Of a DNA stretch of 64,000 bases, positions 29,617 through 42,100 are shown in pieces. The notes beneath the pieces were generated by a model. It was given only the letters and a program-made list of their open reading frames with translations. It made no database searches and had not been told where the DNA came from. The position numbers and the translations under genes were made by a program. Source of the stretch: Limnomonas spitsbergensis. Its lineage: Eukaryota > Chlorophyta > Chlorophyceae > Chlamydomonadales. Each line of letters begins with the position of its first letter. Position 1 is the first letter of the stretch. The stretch is taken from the NCBI GenBank assembly GCA_037349105.1, contig JAYJMM010000109.1, positions 2,369,001-2,433,000 of the forward strand, in the 5' to 3' direction.

Positions 29617-31355
29617 TTGGTGGAGCGCACGAGCAACCTCGAGCATGAGCTCAAGGATCTCAAGGAGAATTACCAAACCTTGCAAACCGAGGTTAGGACA
29701 GCAACAGCAAACATGGCTGCAACATATAAAGTCAGCGACGCAGCTGCAGAGGTTTCCGATGAGCCAGAAACCAGCGATGACGCGTCCGATCAGGGCACAA
29801 AACCTGTCGAACAGCTAAAATCATGGGCTGGCATCAAGGGCCATGACCTGTCCGTCCAGATATACTACATCACCGAGCACAAAGGATGCGGGCACGTAGA
29901 GGTCCAGCATCTGTACAGGATGGGAATTCCATTTTCGAGGAGCACGGACTCACGTTCCAACTCAGCAACTGCGTGGATGAAATCATTCGAATACCTCCGT
30001 ATCCCATGCCTTCGTCGGTGTAGTTTTTGTCCGACTCGATCTGGAAGTCGATGATTTCATCCACGCAGTTGCTGAGTTGGAACGTGAGTCCGTGCTCCTC
30101 GAAAAATGGAATCCCCATCCTTTACAGTGTACGGATGCTTTACGGATGCTGGACCTCTACGTGCCCGCAGCCTTTGTGCTCGGTGATGTAGTATATCTAG
30201 ACGGACAGGTCCTGCGTAGTATCAAGGACAGGGTGATCGCACGTTTAACGGCCCTCCGCAAGGCCACTCAAAAACCGGAGGTAGCAGCCAGCCACGATGA
30301 TCTCCTGAGGGAACGCGCAGCTCAGCTGCTGGCTAAGAAGAAGGCTGAGGAGGAGGCGGCCATGCTGCCTACGCGGCCTTCAAAGCGTTGCACCCCAATT
30401 TCAAGGAGGTAGGAGCCGCGGCCCCTACAGTTGCTGAAGTAGAAGTAGCTGGACCTTCGGCTCTGCTGAAGTAGCAGTAGCTGGACCTTCGGCTCCGGCT
30501 GAGGTAAGCCCAACGGTAGAAATCCCTACCACTGACCGCGCGCACAACAGATGCCGTGTGCCAAAGCCCCTAAAATTTAAAGGGGGGGCTGATGACATAA
30601 TTGAGGACTCACTCATGTTATTCGCAAACTACCTGTCCAGAAACAAGGTACCTATGCAAGATTGGGCAGTGTCATGGCATGAACATGCTTGCAGGCAAAG
30701 CTCTAGAAGCTTACCTGGCATTTGCTGAACCCATCCTGAATAAGAGACCATCTCATGGGATCAGTTTAAAGCTGCTCTGCTAGCTGCATTCAGCAAACCG
30801 GACCGACAACGTGTGGCACGATCGGCACTGCACCACATAAGCCAAAAGGGCTCACCAACCGAGTACCAAACCTCATTTAAAGTACTTCTCAACATGGCTG
30901 GCCCACCATCTGCACCTGATCTGTTATTAATGTACTGGCAAGGGCTCAAGAAAGAAACACGGGAGACCTCTAAGGTCGACCCCCGCACTGGTGCTGCCTC
31001 GACAGATTGGGAAGATGTTGCAAAACACATTGTGGTCATGCAGTTGCAAGGCATGGTCCCTGTTCATGATCAAGCACATGACCGACAACATTATCGCCCT
31101 AAATTGAAAGGCATTCCCAATGTCCACCCACAGGGCAGCAAGGGCAAGAAGGAGCCTTGGAAGATCCAGGGTGGCATGAAGAAAGACTCAAGCCAGAAGA
31201 GGCCAGACTTCCGTACCGTTTGCCCGATGTGCAAGCACTCAGACTTCTCTCACGATGAAGGCTGCCTGGTACACCTCGCCTTCAAAATGACGGCAGAGAA
31301 GAGGAAGAAGATGAAGCCTCCTACGCAAGGCGGCCGGCCAAACCGGAAGGGCTAG
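29617..31355 (+). pseudogene. Chromovirus gag, broken
   Basis: An N-terminal part (from 29617; coiled-coil-like LEHELKDLKENYQTLQTEV) is interrupted by an inverted duplication at 29845-30213. A second open segment (30077-30412) holds the original sense copy. After a stretch of frame changes around 30560-30800 (KFKGG...LFANYLSR, WDQFKAALLAAF), the segment 30813-31355 gives the Gag core (ARSALHHISQKGSPTEYQ, LLLMYWQGLKKETRE) and a basic tail with CPMCKHSDFSHDEGCLVHLA, a zinc-binding remnant. It would have formed the particle-building Gag; at least three frame breaks make it non-functional. Confidence 0.75.
29845..30213. repeat. Inverted duplication (foldback) inside gag
   Basis: Arm 29845-29987 is the reverse complement of 30050-30213, with few mismatches and one gap of about 20 bp, around a 62-bp spacer. 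The right arm carries the sense gag sequence, so the left arm is the inverted copy. The gap corresponds to a short duplication (TACGGATGCTT) in the right arm. Confidence 0.8.
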
Positions 31356-31463
31356 AGCAACAGCTAGCCCACCCTCCACCACTGAATAATGGGGATGAAA
31401 GGTTTGTTAACCTCCTCGATTTCAGTAGGATCCAAGATTTGACTGGTAGTCCATTCACCATGG

Positions 31464-32549
31464 ATGCCTTTAGTGACAATCAGGGAGAAAATGCTTTGTG
31501 CACTTCTTTCTGTTCACCTAACAAGTCATTTTTTAAACAACAGTTATGTAATAACCCATTTATGGATTAATCCTCCATGGCCAATGCTTATGCCAGCTAT
31601 TGAATATTATTTTAAACAGAAGGGTCAAAATCCCTTGTCACTATCAGCATGTTTCAAATGGCCTAGAGCCGCATGGACACCACTGTTGCAAGGCTTGCGC
31701 AAGATGGCTGAGTACCCTGAAGCGTATCCTCTTTTCCATCAGAAAAATGAGGGCATCACTAAATGTTCGCGAGGGCTCAAATGGCCTATGGAAGTTTACT
31801 TTGACCCCGCATACACCCAGTTAAAAACAAAAGTCGCCTTGACTGAGCAAATAACTGAATCATCTTTAACAATGCATTTTGAGTGCGCCCTAAAAGGGGC
31901 TCTCACGGTGTGCTCCCTGGATTCAGGGGCTACTCATAGTTTTATCAACTCCAGAAAAGCTAAAGCGATTGGTCTCGTCACTCTACCAGATCACCATATC
32001 ATAGAAGTAGCAGATGGCTCATTTGTTACTTCCACCGCAAGGTGTCAAGCATCACTTTGCATTCGTTCCGAACATGGAATTAAATACAAACACAAAATTA
32101 ATGCATTTGTGGTGGACTTAGGTCCATCTTTGGATGTCATTCTTGGGGATGATTGGTTATTACAACAAAAAGCCATAATCTCATACGAACACTCTACTTG
32201 CTCCATCAAAAATAAGCAAGGTAAGGTACTCGTACTCACTCCAATTCCCCAAGATAAACCAATGGTTCCATCCAACCCTATGATCAATTCTGTTCAAATG
32301 AAACGACTTCATCGTAAGGGAGCAAAGTTGTTTGCGGTCAATGTGGTTGACACGGGTATACACCCGTCTGTCAGTGCTACTGATTTGCACGAACCAGAAT
32401 TCACTGATCGGCCGTCACATGTTGATTTCTCCGTGGATCTCACACCCAGCATTCGCAATGTACTGGGTATGTACAAACATATTTTCCAGGATAGTGTACG
32501 CATGCCAGACCAAACAAACACTTTACATGTTCTCATTGAACTTAAGTAG
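31464..32549 (+). pseudogene. Chromovirus aspartic protease region
   Basis: The retropepsin motif LDSGATHSFIN is at about 31917-31950, followed by a flap-like ADGS and ILGDDWLLQQ, the usual Ty3 protease order. The frame ends in TAG at 32547-32549 just before the RT domain, in the position where pol would normally read on. The protease would have cut the Gag-Pol precursor. The N-terminal 130 residues are weakly conserved linker. Confidence 0.75.
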
Positions 32550-32561
32550 GACAGCACACCC

Positions 32562-33455
32562 GTGTTTCGCCCTAGCTATCGCCTCAGCCCAGCTGAGCGA
32601 TTAGAGGTCGAATCACATGTCGGTGACCTTCTAAAAAGGGGGCTAATACAACCCAGTACTTCTCCATGGGGTAGTCCAATCGTAGTTGCTGCCAAACCCG
32701 ATGGTACTTTGCGGTTTACCGTAGACTATCGGTTACTTAACGGACAAACTGTCCCCATGAAAGGGCATCATCCAAGAGCGGATGACCTTTTTGATAAGAT
32801 ACAAGGATGTAAATATTTTTCTTCCTGTGATTTAACATTAGGATACTGGCAGTTGCCGTTACATGCAACGGATATACCAAAAACACAATTCATAACGCCC
32901 TTTGGGACTAATGCGTGGAAAACACTACCGATGGGCTTAACAAATGCTCCAATCGGCTTCCAATCATTTACGAATCGGATTTTCCGGCCATTGAGCCATT
33001 GTGTTCCAGTTAATCTTGATGATATAATCATCTTCAGTAAAACAATTGAAGAGCATGCTCAACACTTACAAGAAGTGATGAAAATACTGGATACCAATAA
33101 AGTGTACGTCAAACTGAAAAAATGTACCTACGAGCGGCCAGAGATTAAATTCCTGGGCCATATCGTGGGAACTTACGGCATTAAAGTCGACCCGTTTAAA
33201 GTTGAAGTCGTTAAACATTGGCCAATACCAACAACCGTAAAAGAAGTTCGCTCTTTTAATGGTTTAACAAATTATTTCCGCAAGCACATTGCGCAGTATG
33301 CAGCTATGGTCGCACCACTGACGCATTTAACCAGAAAATACATTAATTGGAATTGGACATCAAATTGCCAAAACGCATTTGAAAAGGTTAAAGCAGCATT
33401 AATTGCAGCCCCAGTTCTGGCCATGCCAGATTTTAACAATCCAGTGGAAATTTAG
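32562..33455 (+). pseudogene. Chromovirus reverse transcriptase domain
   Basis: It contains the RT landmarks in order: SPWGSPIVVAAKPDGTLRF, DYRLLN, SSCDLTLGYWQL, ITPFGTNAWKTLPMGLTNAP, the catalytic box, and FLGHIVGTYGIKVDP. The YxDD catalytic box reads NLDD (aromatic residue replaced by Asn, one base change), which should cripple polymerase activity. The frame stops with TAG at 33453-33455 at the start of RNase H. It is separated from the protease frame only by a stop. Confidence 0.85.
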
Positions 33456-33890
33456 GGCATCGGGGCGGTCCTTACTCAATTTGGCCGACCCATCGCTTTT
33501 GAGAGCCGTAAATTAAGTTCTGCTGAACTTAATTGGACAACAGGTGACCAAGACTTATGGGCCGTCGTCCACGCTCTTAAAACATGGCGTTGCTATTTGG
33601 AAGGAATTGGTTTTAAAGTAATTACTGATCATAATCCTCTCATTCACTTGCAAACACAGCCGACACTCTCGCGAAGACAGTGTAGGTGGAGTGAATATTT
33701 GCAGCGTTTCAAATTCAAATGGGAATGGCGGCAAGGCGTTACAAATGTAGTGGATCCCTTGTCCCGCCACCCATCATTTAACAGTACTTTGGCCATGATA
33801 GTGACCAGAGGTAAAACCTTCATCCTACCAGAAGCTTTATCCAAAAAGAAGCGCAGACGGGGGACTGTGGGGTCCCCAGATCTGGAGACA
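33456..33890 (+). pseudogene. Chromovirus RNase H domain
   Basis: After the TAG the same frame continues as GIGAVLTQFGRPIAFESRKL, then DHNPLIHLQTQPTLSRRQ and WEWRQGVTNVVDPLSRHPS, a typical Ty3 RNase H. The segment that normally precedes it (the TDAS motif with the first catalytic Asp) is missing at the stop, so the domain is inactive. The sequence ends at the nested insertion (33906). Confidence 0.8.
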
Positions 33891-33905
33891 ATTGTTGAGG
33901 AGATT

Positions 33906-34357
33906 TGTAACAGAGCTGGCACGTCCTAAGTGCCATGCTAATGATAGATAGAGATGGTAGCTAGGATACCATGCTCTTAGGTTTGCTAGTCGTGTATTTC
34001 TCTGCACATGCTGAAGATGTTATCTTACGGGCGTATTCTAGTTAGAGGCTTACGGAAGGTAGCTTCGCCTCACTCTATTGTGTAAGCTGTCGGTAGCTAG
34101 ACTAGCTTTATTCCTTTGAGACACTTTCTTATCCGAATCTTGCGTGACTGTTTAATGGCCTGCCTTGGCCTTCTTATACTGAGACTCTGTTGTTTCGTGG
34201 TCAGATTGTATGCCGACTCTGTTGCTCCACGATTGTATCAAGATGTAACCAGCGATTCTCCACCGTGTTCCCGACTCCCCGGTCTCCGCTTCCTCTCCCA
34301 GCATTGACAGATAAGAGATACAAGTAAGGGCATTATTGTCTATACTGCCCTGCTTCA
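33906..34357 (+). repeat. 5' LTR of the nested element (452 bp)
   Basis: It begins TGTAACAGAG and ends CTGCTTCA, and is repeated without visible difference at 36802-37253. Confidence 0.93.
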
Positions 34358-34359
34358 TT

Positions 34360-34371
34360 TGGTTTCAGAGC
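34360..34371 (+). other. Primer-binding site of the nested element
   Basis: TGGTTTCAGAGC lies two bases after the 5' LTR and matches 11 of 12 bases of the common initiator tRNA-Met primer site TGGTATCAGAGC. Confidence 0.75.
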
Positions 34372-34517
34372 TGTTCGATCCTACCTGTCTTCCATGGCAG
34401 TGATGATTTGGGACCTACCGGTATCACGCTCCTACTATAGCCAAACGTCGAAACTGGCCAAACTGTCGCATCTGAACAGATACACGTTGCTTGATGTCGC
34501 TACTTGGTTTAGGACAA

Positions 34518-34735
34518 GGTACTCGCTTGCGCAATTGCTTGACACCCGGTCATGCGTATGCGCCTGCTTGCGACCATAGGTCAGGGCTAATCATCGGTAC
34601 TCGCTTGTGCAATTGCTTTTGACACCCGGTCATGCTTATGCGCCTGCTTGCGACCATAGGTCAGGGCTAATCATCGGTACTCGCTTGCGGATTTGCTTGA
34701 CACCCGGTCATGCTTATGCGCTTGCCTGCGGCCTC
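34518..34735 (+). repeat. 78-80 bp tandem repeat in the nested element
   Basis: Copies start at 34518, 34596 and 34676. The third is partial and more diverged. Shared core: GACACCCGGTCATGC. Confidence 0.8.
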
Positions 34736-36801
34736 CAGCGACCGTCGTACCTCATCAGCCATGTAGGCAGTTGCATGGCTTTAGGATTCGCAGTGCTTGT
34801 CCCGTATGGAAACTGCGTAATCTCGATGGGTGACTCACTGGCAGGCTGAACCTCAGTGTGAACTTCAGTGTGAGACTTTTTGAATGACCGGTCAGCGCAA
34901 CAGCCAGTCTCGGCGACAGGAGCTCGTGTCGAGCGAGTAGTTACTTCTATCGCAACGAGCCATGGGTGTTGAATCGGCATTTCGTTTTAATACAATTTCG
35001 TAACGACGTGGTTTGAAGATGAAGGGAGTATGGAACCCAGATACGGCACGCTCGGGTTTCCGATTTTCCAGATTTTTTTGATTCCGTCCAGATTTTCGCC
35101 CTAGTTCATAAGTCCCTTGTGGCCGTCTCTTCCATCCAAATCAAAGAACGACGGGCAATGCAATTCCCATCTGAACCCGTGGCGTAGACCTAAAGAGTTG
35201 TACCGCCTAGGCTAGATGCATCAACTTGATGGTGGGGCAACTCACGGAACCCGGTCATAAGCAATTGTTAGATGTGCCCCGGAGTGCACACATTTGTTTT
35301 GAGGGAGAAGGAGAGATGGGTCAGCTGATGGGCATGAGAAGAGTTAATGCCGTCCGTCGAGCTAGGACCATTGACAAGCCGGTGAAGAGTAATTGCCGTG
35401 CATCGTCTTGGGACCACTGACCACAATAGGCCGAGTAGCCTCAACACCTTAGGTAATGTCAAGACAATGTTAAGTTTCGAGACGTAGATTCTTACATGTC
35501 AAGACAGAGGTTTCTTTGCACGGAGATGAGGTGTTCCTAGAATCAGCCCGATATCTATACACCGCCCACGGGATCCTTGCGTGATTCGTCTTGGGTATTC
35601 CACTTCTAACGGCCCCGTTGTGACACGCTAATGGATTAGGATTTTCCTCCTCTAGGTTGCGGATAGTGCTTTAAGCCATCCGGACTTTTCCGGCGACATC
35701 TAGAACATGGCTTTGACCCAAACGGCAGTTTGTCTTCGCGTGTGTGTCACCATGCCATCTGATCCGGAGTTCTAATGCACTCTCACCGTAACTGGCCGAG
35801 ATGAGCTCGCAGAGAGATGAAGATGTTCAGCTCACAACATGAAATGCACTATCATGGTTCATGGTTGTATGTGCCGCATACGATATGCAGATCTTGCATA
35901 TGCGGCACCGGCTGATTGATGGCTTATGATGTTAACACTTCCGGCTGCGGAGCGCGACAAGCGAGCAATTGCCTCACGCGTATTTTAGCGGCCTTAGCTT
36001 CATCATCTGGTGGATGAGTTTTGCAAAGCACATCAGTCCATCAGGCCAGGTTGCGACAGAGTAACCAAGCCATAGCTTGGGTTTCGTACCAGGGTACACC
36101 CTCGCTCCAGGCAGGAGAGTCATTATCCCTGGCCTGCCCCGTCTGGTGAGATGGGGGGTGATATCGTGTACTATGTTGCACTTTATCCATTCATGGGTCG
36201 AGCATTGATTGCGTTCTACGCATTTGCTTGTAAAGATTTTGAGCATGCCTTCATGCATCGCTTCAACATCTATCCCATGGCCACGCTACCTAGGTTTTTT
36301 GTAGTTCCTCCGGAGTCGCTCTCTAGGATTTATGCATAGCCTCCACCACCAGTTACGTCAGGATTTTAGAGGAGCGGGAGCCTGCCGTCAGTCCCGGGGA
36401 AAAGGAAATACAGTCCCGGGGGAAAGGAAATTACGGATTATGTTCAAGAAGACGAAGAAGACGTACAAGACGAAGATGGAAACGCAGATGCGTAATCACG
36501 AGCTATTAGATGGTTAAAATGCTTACTACGGCGTGATGGAAGGTAGCATACCTATTGTTGTTACGCTCCGATGTGCTCGATATGTTGACGTCCTTCTGTA
36601 GTTCCCATGACTTGATATGTTACAAGAAATAGTGTTCTGACTTTTGAGAGAATAATTTAGTTGGCAGTTAGATGATTGTTTATGAACGAATACGTTGGAC
36701 TTCCGTCGACTGATCATCGTATGGTATTCTAGTTATTTTGCCACAAGCATGTTAGTTTTGGATGGCTCCGAGGGCGTAGCCTGTTTGAAAAGGGAGGAGA
36801 A

Positions 36802-37253
36802 TGTAACAGAGCTGGCACGTCCTAAGTGCCATGCTAATGATAGATAGAGATGGTAGCTAGGATACCATGCTCTTAGGTTTGCTAGTCGTGTATTTCTCTG
36901 CACATGCTGAAGATGTTATCTTACGGGCGTATTCTAGTTAGAGGCTTACGGAAGGTAGCTTCGCCTCACTCTATTGTGTAAGCTGTCGGTAGCTAGACTA
37001 GCTTTATTCCTTTGAGACACTTTCTTATCCGAATCTTGCGTGACTGTTTAATGGCCTGCCTTGGCCTTCTTATACTGAGACTCTGTTGTTTCGTGGTCAG
37101 ATTGTATGCCGACTCTGTTGCTCCACGATTGTATCAAGATGTAACCAGCGATTCTCCACCGTGTTCCCGACTCCCCGGTCTCCGCTTCCTCTCCCAGCAT
37201 TGACAGATAAGAGATACAAGTAAGGGCATTATTGTCTATACTGCCCTGCTTCA
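36802..37253 (+). repeat. 3' LTR of the nested element (452 bp)
   Basis: It matches 33906-34357 and is followed by AGATT, the target duplication, and then the resumed chromovirus sequence. Confidence 0.93.
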
Positions 37254-37341
37254 AGATTCATCAAGATCTACCGACGGAAAAAGCTGATATTTCTGACGTC
37301 TCAGCACGCGGAGAAATCACGCCTAGTACCGATATAAAGTA

Positions 37342-38807
37342 GTGACAGACATCACTAAACTATTGCGACACGGCTATGACAATGATCCATGGTTTGCACT
37401 TCCTGAGAATCTAAACAAACTCAGTCATAAAGATGGCTTGTGGTGGAAAAACCATCAACTGATGGTCCCGCATGACGATGACATTTGTAAACAAATCCTA
37501 TATGAGATGCACGATGCACCATACAGTGGACACGGGGTTTTTACCAAAACGTACAGAGCTGTTACTCGCATGTTTTGGTGGCCACAAATCAAGGACGATA
37601 TTAAAAATTATATATCCACTTGTGCTTGCTGCCAACACAATACAAGTTCAAACCAGCTACCTGCAGGCTTAAAATTACAGCCCTTGGCCATACTTGCAGC
37701 TCCTTGGGACTCGGTTAGCATGGATTTTATTCAACAGCTCCCCCCCCCCAAAATGGCTTTGATACCATCATTGTGTTTGTCTGTCGACTTACCAAAATGG
37801 TTCATTTTGCTCCTACCAAATCCACAATTGACAGTGCGGGCACAGCTCAGCTCTTTGTGGATACAGTCTGGAAACATCATGGCGTTCCCCTTGATATGGT
37901 TTCGGATCGAGGCTCCGTATTTACGGGTAAATTCTGGACCGAGTTGCTTCGCATCATCGGTACCAGTCACAGCCGATCTACTGCATTTCACCCTCAAAGT
38001 GATGGTCAAACTGAAAGAGTCAATCGAGTATTGGAAGATATGATCAAGCATTATGTCGGTCATCTTGAACATACAGAATGGGACAGTTGTTTATCAACTG
38101 CAGAATTTGCAATCAACAATTCTTACCATGAATCTATTGGTACAACTCCATTTCGATTAAATCATGGACGTGATCCACGTCTCCCTCTTACGGTTATGCC
38201 TGGAAGTACCAAAGTATCTACCGCTTCAGCATTTGCAGATAAATGTCTGAAGGTTTATCTGAGGCTAGAAAATTTCTCGTTGCCGCTCAGCAGCGTCAGA
38301 AACTCTATTATGACCAACATCACAGGGATGTTTTGTATGATTTTGGGGACATGGTCCTCCTTAATACTAAACAGATTCATTTAAAAAGAGCCGCTGGACG
38401 GCGTAGAACTCCGAAACTATTGCCTAAGTCGGTGGATTGGACCTTTCCCAATTTCCGCTACTATCAAAGGCACGAACTTGGCATACAAACATGATTTACC
38501 GGAAACTCTACGTATTCACCCGGTTTTTCATGTATCCAAGCTCAAACCATTTCAAACTGACGGGCGGGTGCAGCCGCCGGACCCTGTCATGATTGATGGG
38601 GAACCCAATTTCGTCATCGAACGGATTTTGGATCATCGAAAGAAATCCAAATCACGTCGATCCAATGAATTTCTGGTCAAATGGAAAACATTTGGCCCTA
38701 AGCATAATTCATGGGAGCCTGAGTCCTCGGTCACACGTGATGCAGAGGGGGCCACACTCAAGGCCTACTGGGATTACATTGGCACTACAACCAATGTTCT
38801 TTCTTGA
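37342..38807 (+). pseudogene. Chromovirus integrase and chromodomain, frameshifted
   Basis: The zinc-binding H2C2 region (HDAPYSGHGVFTKTYRAV ... CACCQHNTS) is in the first segment (37342-37740). A run of nine C at about 37740-37748 shifts the frame; the catalytic core then continues in 37773-38240 with MDFIQQLP before the shift, VSDRGSVFTGKFW, and HPQSDGQTERVNRVLEDM, supplying the D, D and E positions. Another shift leads to 38243-38450 (RQKLYYDQHHRDVLYDFGD), and a last one to 38478-38807, which ends in a chromodomain (FVIERILDHR, EFLVKWKTFGPKHNSWEPES). Chromodomain integrases target insertion to modified histone chromatin. At least three frame breaks make this copy non-functional. Confidence 0.85.
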
Positions 38808-39015
38808 GCTTGTGCTAGCTACACATTGCTCTCTTCTTTCAGGTGATGCTGCAGCATACATCCTGTTATTTTCGTGCTGCAATACACGTTAACCAAATCA
38901 GTCTAACCTCCAGGGTCAGTGTCATTATGGGACGCCATATGCACTATCAAAAATCCCTATTTCTTACAGATCTTTCATCCTCTCAAAAATGGGATTTGTT
39001 CTAAGTGGGGGGTTA

Positions 39016-39194
39016 TGTAGCGTTCCTAAAGCTACTAGGTCTGAGATGGAATACTGATGTACATGTGATGTATATCTGGACTGCGCAATGGATGATATAC
39101 CGCATCCTAAGGAGGCACAGACAGTATAGAGCGAGGCGGTGCTCTTTACAACATAATTATTATAGTACATCTGCACCAGGTGTGCAGGTTGCTA
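39016..39194 (+). repeat. Probable 3' LTR of the chromovirus
   Basis: It starts at TGTAGCGTTCC, three bases after a polypurine tract (39003-39012). Its last 89 bp match the 5' remnant. The exact right end is uncertain; it may extend to TACACA at about 39200. Confidence 0.6.
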
Positions 39195-42100
39195 GTACAC
39201 ACTCAGGACCCCACCTGGGTGCCCGGGAGCCTGGATTCGGTTCGTTCGCTCGGCCCTGGTGTGGGTTTCCAAGCTCCTGAGCCAACACTTTCAAGACTAG
39301 GATATCGGTATGCAGGATAGGCTCCTTCGTCACAGCCCGCTGATTGCCTATAGTGGTTCGTGGCCTGCTGCTGTGTGACCGTCATGGTTTGTGAATTGTG
39401 ACATGTTGAAGTGTTGAGTGACCTTCCTGCCTTCCTTGGCCTCCAGGGCCCAACGGGTATACACCATCGTAAACACGGGTGCCGGGTGCACACGTACACC
39501 GCCAGCACTTGCCCGCGCTGTGGCTCGTGGTAATGGCCTCGGCTTCTGCACCTTGCGGAGCACCCTGAAGGGCCGCTCGCCGCCAGCTAGCGCAGCGTGG
39601 CACTTGAGCCAGAGACAGCAAGATGTCCGCATGACCGCCGCTGCCGTGATGCCGCCAATCAGATGGGCAGGCAGGCCCTAAGGCGATTTGCCTCGAGAGT
39701 GCATTCATTTCGCATTTTCGCATGCACCATGCGGACAGCCCGCCAGGCTCGACAGCGTGGCCGGAGTGCGGAGCCGGAAAACAACAACCACTACCTTGGG
39801 TCTCCCCAGGTGCCCCAAGCACACAGAGGTTCAATGACGTTACACCTCTGGGCCCTACTAAAGAAAGCGCGGCCGCATGGGCGCAGAAGGTGCGGCTGAG
39901 GTGTAGCAACTGCAAAGTAGCGGCTGCAGCCAGCACCACTTGCGCAAAGGTGGACGCCCCATACATCCTCAATTCCACCCAATGCCACTGACCTGCCTCA
40001 TCAGGGCATGACGACACAATACCATGACCGTGCGACCGCACGTCGTGCTCCTTTCAGCTCCTGAACTGATATCACTTACCAGATTCATGCCGTCTGCCGA
40101 GCAAGTTGGTGGCTCTCAGTGCATAGGGTTTGGCCGGGGCATAGGGTTGGGCCGTGGCAAACCCTTCAAAATAATAGTATTTAATCACCTGGTCCAGGGC
40201 ACTCCATTGGCACTCCCTTTCCACATGGACCGTGTGTTAAGTGGATTGCGTTTTATTCCCTCCGCTTCACTGGAGTCGGCTGCTCCTTGGCTCTCCCAAA
40301 TCTGAGCAGCCCTAGCTAACCCTTGATGGCCATGCCTTGAAAGGGATGGTCCCATCATTCAACTTAAGTTGATGCCAAACCCTAACCTCAAAACCACCCC
40401 TAACCTGTCCACACCTGCCCCTCAGATGCTTCATCTAGCGCCAGATGCTCTAGTGGCATTGCGAAGCCTGTGGTACAGGCTTCCTGCACCTGCCTTCCTC
40501 AGCTGTTGCCTTCTGCAAGGCGCATTGTCTCCATGCCAATGTACTTCATAATGCCACACATACTTACTTTCGTGTTGCACCCACTCCCTTAGTTCCATAT
40601 ACTCCCCATGCCCTGTTGGGCTCCGCACCCAACTTCCCCCATGCCATGCACTTGCTCACCCCATGATTACACGAGCACCTCGACCATGTACTGCTTGTGG
40701 TTGTTTCTTGACCACCCATGACCCACCTGCACACTCCTAACCCAGGGTTGACCTTGGCTATCAATAGTCTTGTGGTGTATTGATGTAAAGCAAGGTTTTA
40801 TGCGAGGGTTGCAATTTGTTTCATCCAATCAGTTCACTTGCTGATGAATTCATGTATGCATCATTGTGTCAGCAGCGGTTTTATTTATATTATTAGACTC
40901 GCAAATCAGAATGACTGTCACTCGATTCGGGCTGGTTTGGGTTGGGCTGGGCTGGGCTGTATCCATCTGATCTTGGCCAGGCCGGAGACGTGCAGAGGTG
41001 TGGAAGAAGTGAAACATTCTCTCGTCGCCCCCCCCCCCCCCCCTCACACCCCCACCCTATCCTACCTGCCATGTGCGGATCAAGCCATCCACCGTAAAAT
41101 CTGCCATACCATGATACCACCAGCCACGCCATCTGTTTAGGGTTAAGGGCTAGGGTTAAGGGCTAGGGTTAAGGGCTAGGGCTAGGGTTAAGGGAACCCT
41201 CAACCCTTCACCATGCCATCTACATCACCACCTACCGCTCCTTCCACTGGCATGGCGGGAGAAATGGGGTCCCCGCCGAGTGTGACCTGCCGGGATCTGG
41301 CACAATGACGCCGTGGCCTGTAGTGGCCACAACAGAAGTTACAACGGGTCAGTAGGCAGGCGTGCGGCACCACATGCTGTACCAGCGACATAAAGGAAAG
41401 CACGGTGTTTTCCCTTGGATCCTGCCATTGGATGATTGCTGCTGCCCCCAGTCTTATTAAGCTGATCTCGCTCACAGGGTAGTGCTTAAGGGTGCAGTGG
41501 CATGGTGCACAGGTTGGTGCTCTGTGGCGAGCCAGACGGTTTCAACGGAGGGGCCGCCCCCCCCGTCAAACACACGGTTGGCTTGTACCTTGTTCTGCTA
41601 TCACCTTTGCTTCAGCTTGGCATTCTCTGCTGGTTAAGATGAAGTCTTATGTCATTGCTCTCTCGCCAGGCAGCTCACTTTCACCTAGAGCTGAGCACCA
41701 TTGTCTCCCCCTCCCCCGCTTCGCTGCAATGAGCTGCACATTCTGTTGTATCTGATCTATTTAACGCCTTCTGCCTCCTTATTTGTCCCCCCTTGGCCAT
41801 GAATTATTTTCCTCACATCCTCACTCCATTTGAGTCACACAAAAAGACCTGTCCCGTCATAACTTGCCTCATGGTCCTGTTGTCCCGTATTTTCCTGCCC
41901 ATACTTAATCCAGCCTCTCCCCAACCTGATCTTGATCGAGGTTTTGTGGTTTGACTATTCCTTTCTTTACTCGAAAAGCCTTAGTTCGCCTAACCCGAGG
42001 GACATGGTATTCTGCTCATTGTTCCTTGGGGTGTTTCTGTGTGCCTCAGTCACGCCCAGCCTCGCCCCTATCTCTAGCTGTATGGGCTGAACTTAACATG

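Larger units (their letters stand above)
34358..36801 (+). other. Interior of the nested element, no recognisable protein
   Basis: The longest ORFs are under 100 codons, with no domain I can name. It includes about 2.8 copies of a 78-80 bp tandem repeat (34518-34735, starting GGTACTCGCTTG) and ends in the purine run AAAAGGGAGGAGAA (36788-36801), the polypurine tract directly before the 3' LTR. Confidence 0.7.
33906..37253 (+). mobile_element. Nested non-autonomous LTR retrotransposon (3,348 bp)
   Basis: Two 452-bp LTRs (TGTAACAG...GCTTCA) flank a 2,444-bp interior. Target duplication AGATT is present at 33901-33905 and 37254-37258. A primer-binding site and polypurine tract are in place. No gag or pol was recognised in the interior, so it is a TRIM/LARD-like passenger dependent on another element. 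The LTRs look identical by eye, so insertion was recent, after the host chromovirus integrated. Confidence 0.92.
29414..39194 (+). mobile_element. Degenerate Ty3/gypsy chromovirus with a nested LTR element
   Basis: Terminal direct repeats of 89 bp (29414-29502 and 39106-39194, one mismatch) enclose gag, protease, RT, RNase H, integrase and a C-terminal chromodomain in that order, the signature of chromoviruses. Purine-rich AAGTGGGGGG at 39003-39012 looks like the polypurine tract, so the 3' LTR probably starts near TGTAGCG at 39016 (about 180 bp). The 5' copy holds only the last 89 bp, so its U3 is missing. Several stops, frameshifts and an inverted duplication in gag show it is dead. A 3,348-bp element sits between RNase H and integrase. 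Confidence 0.85.
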
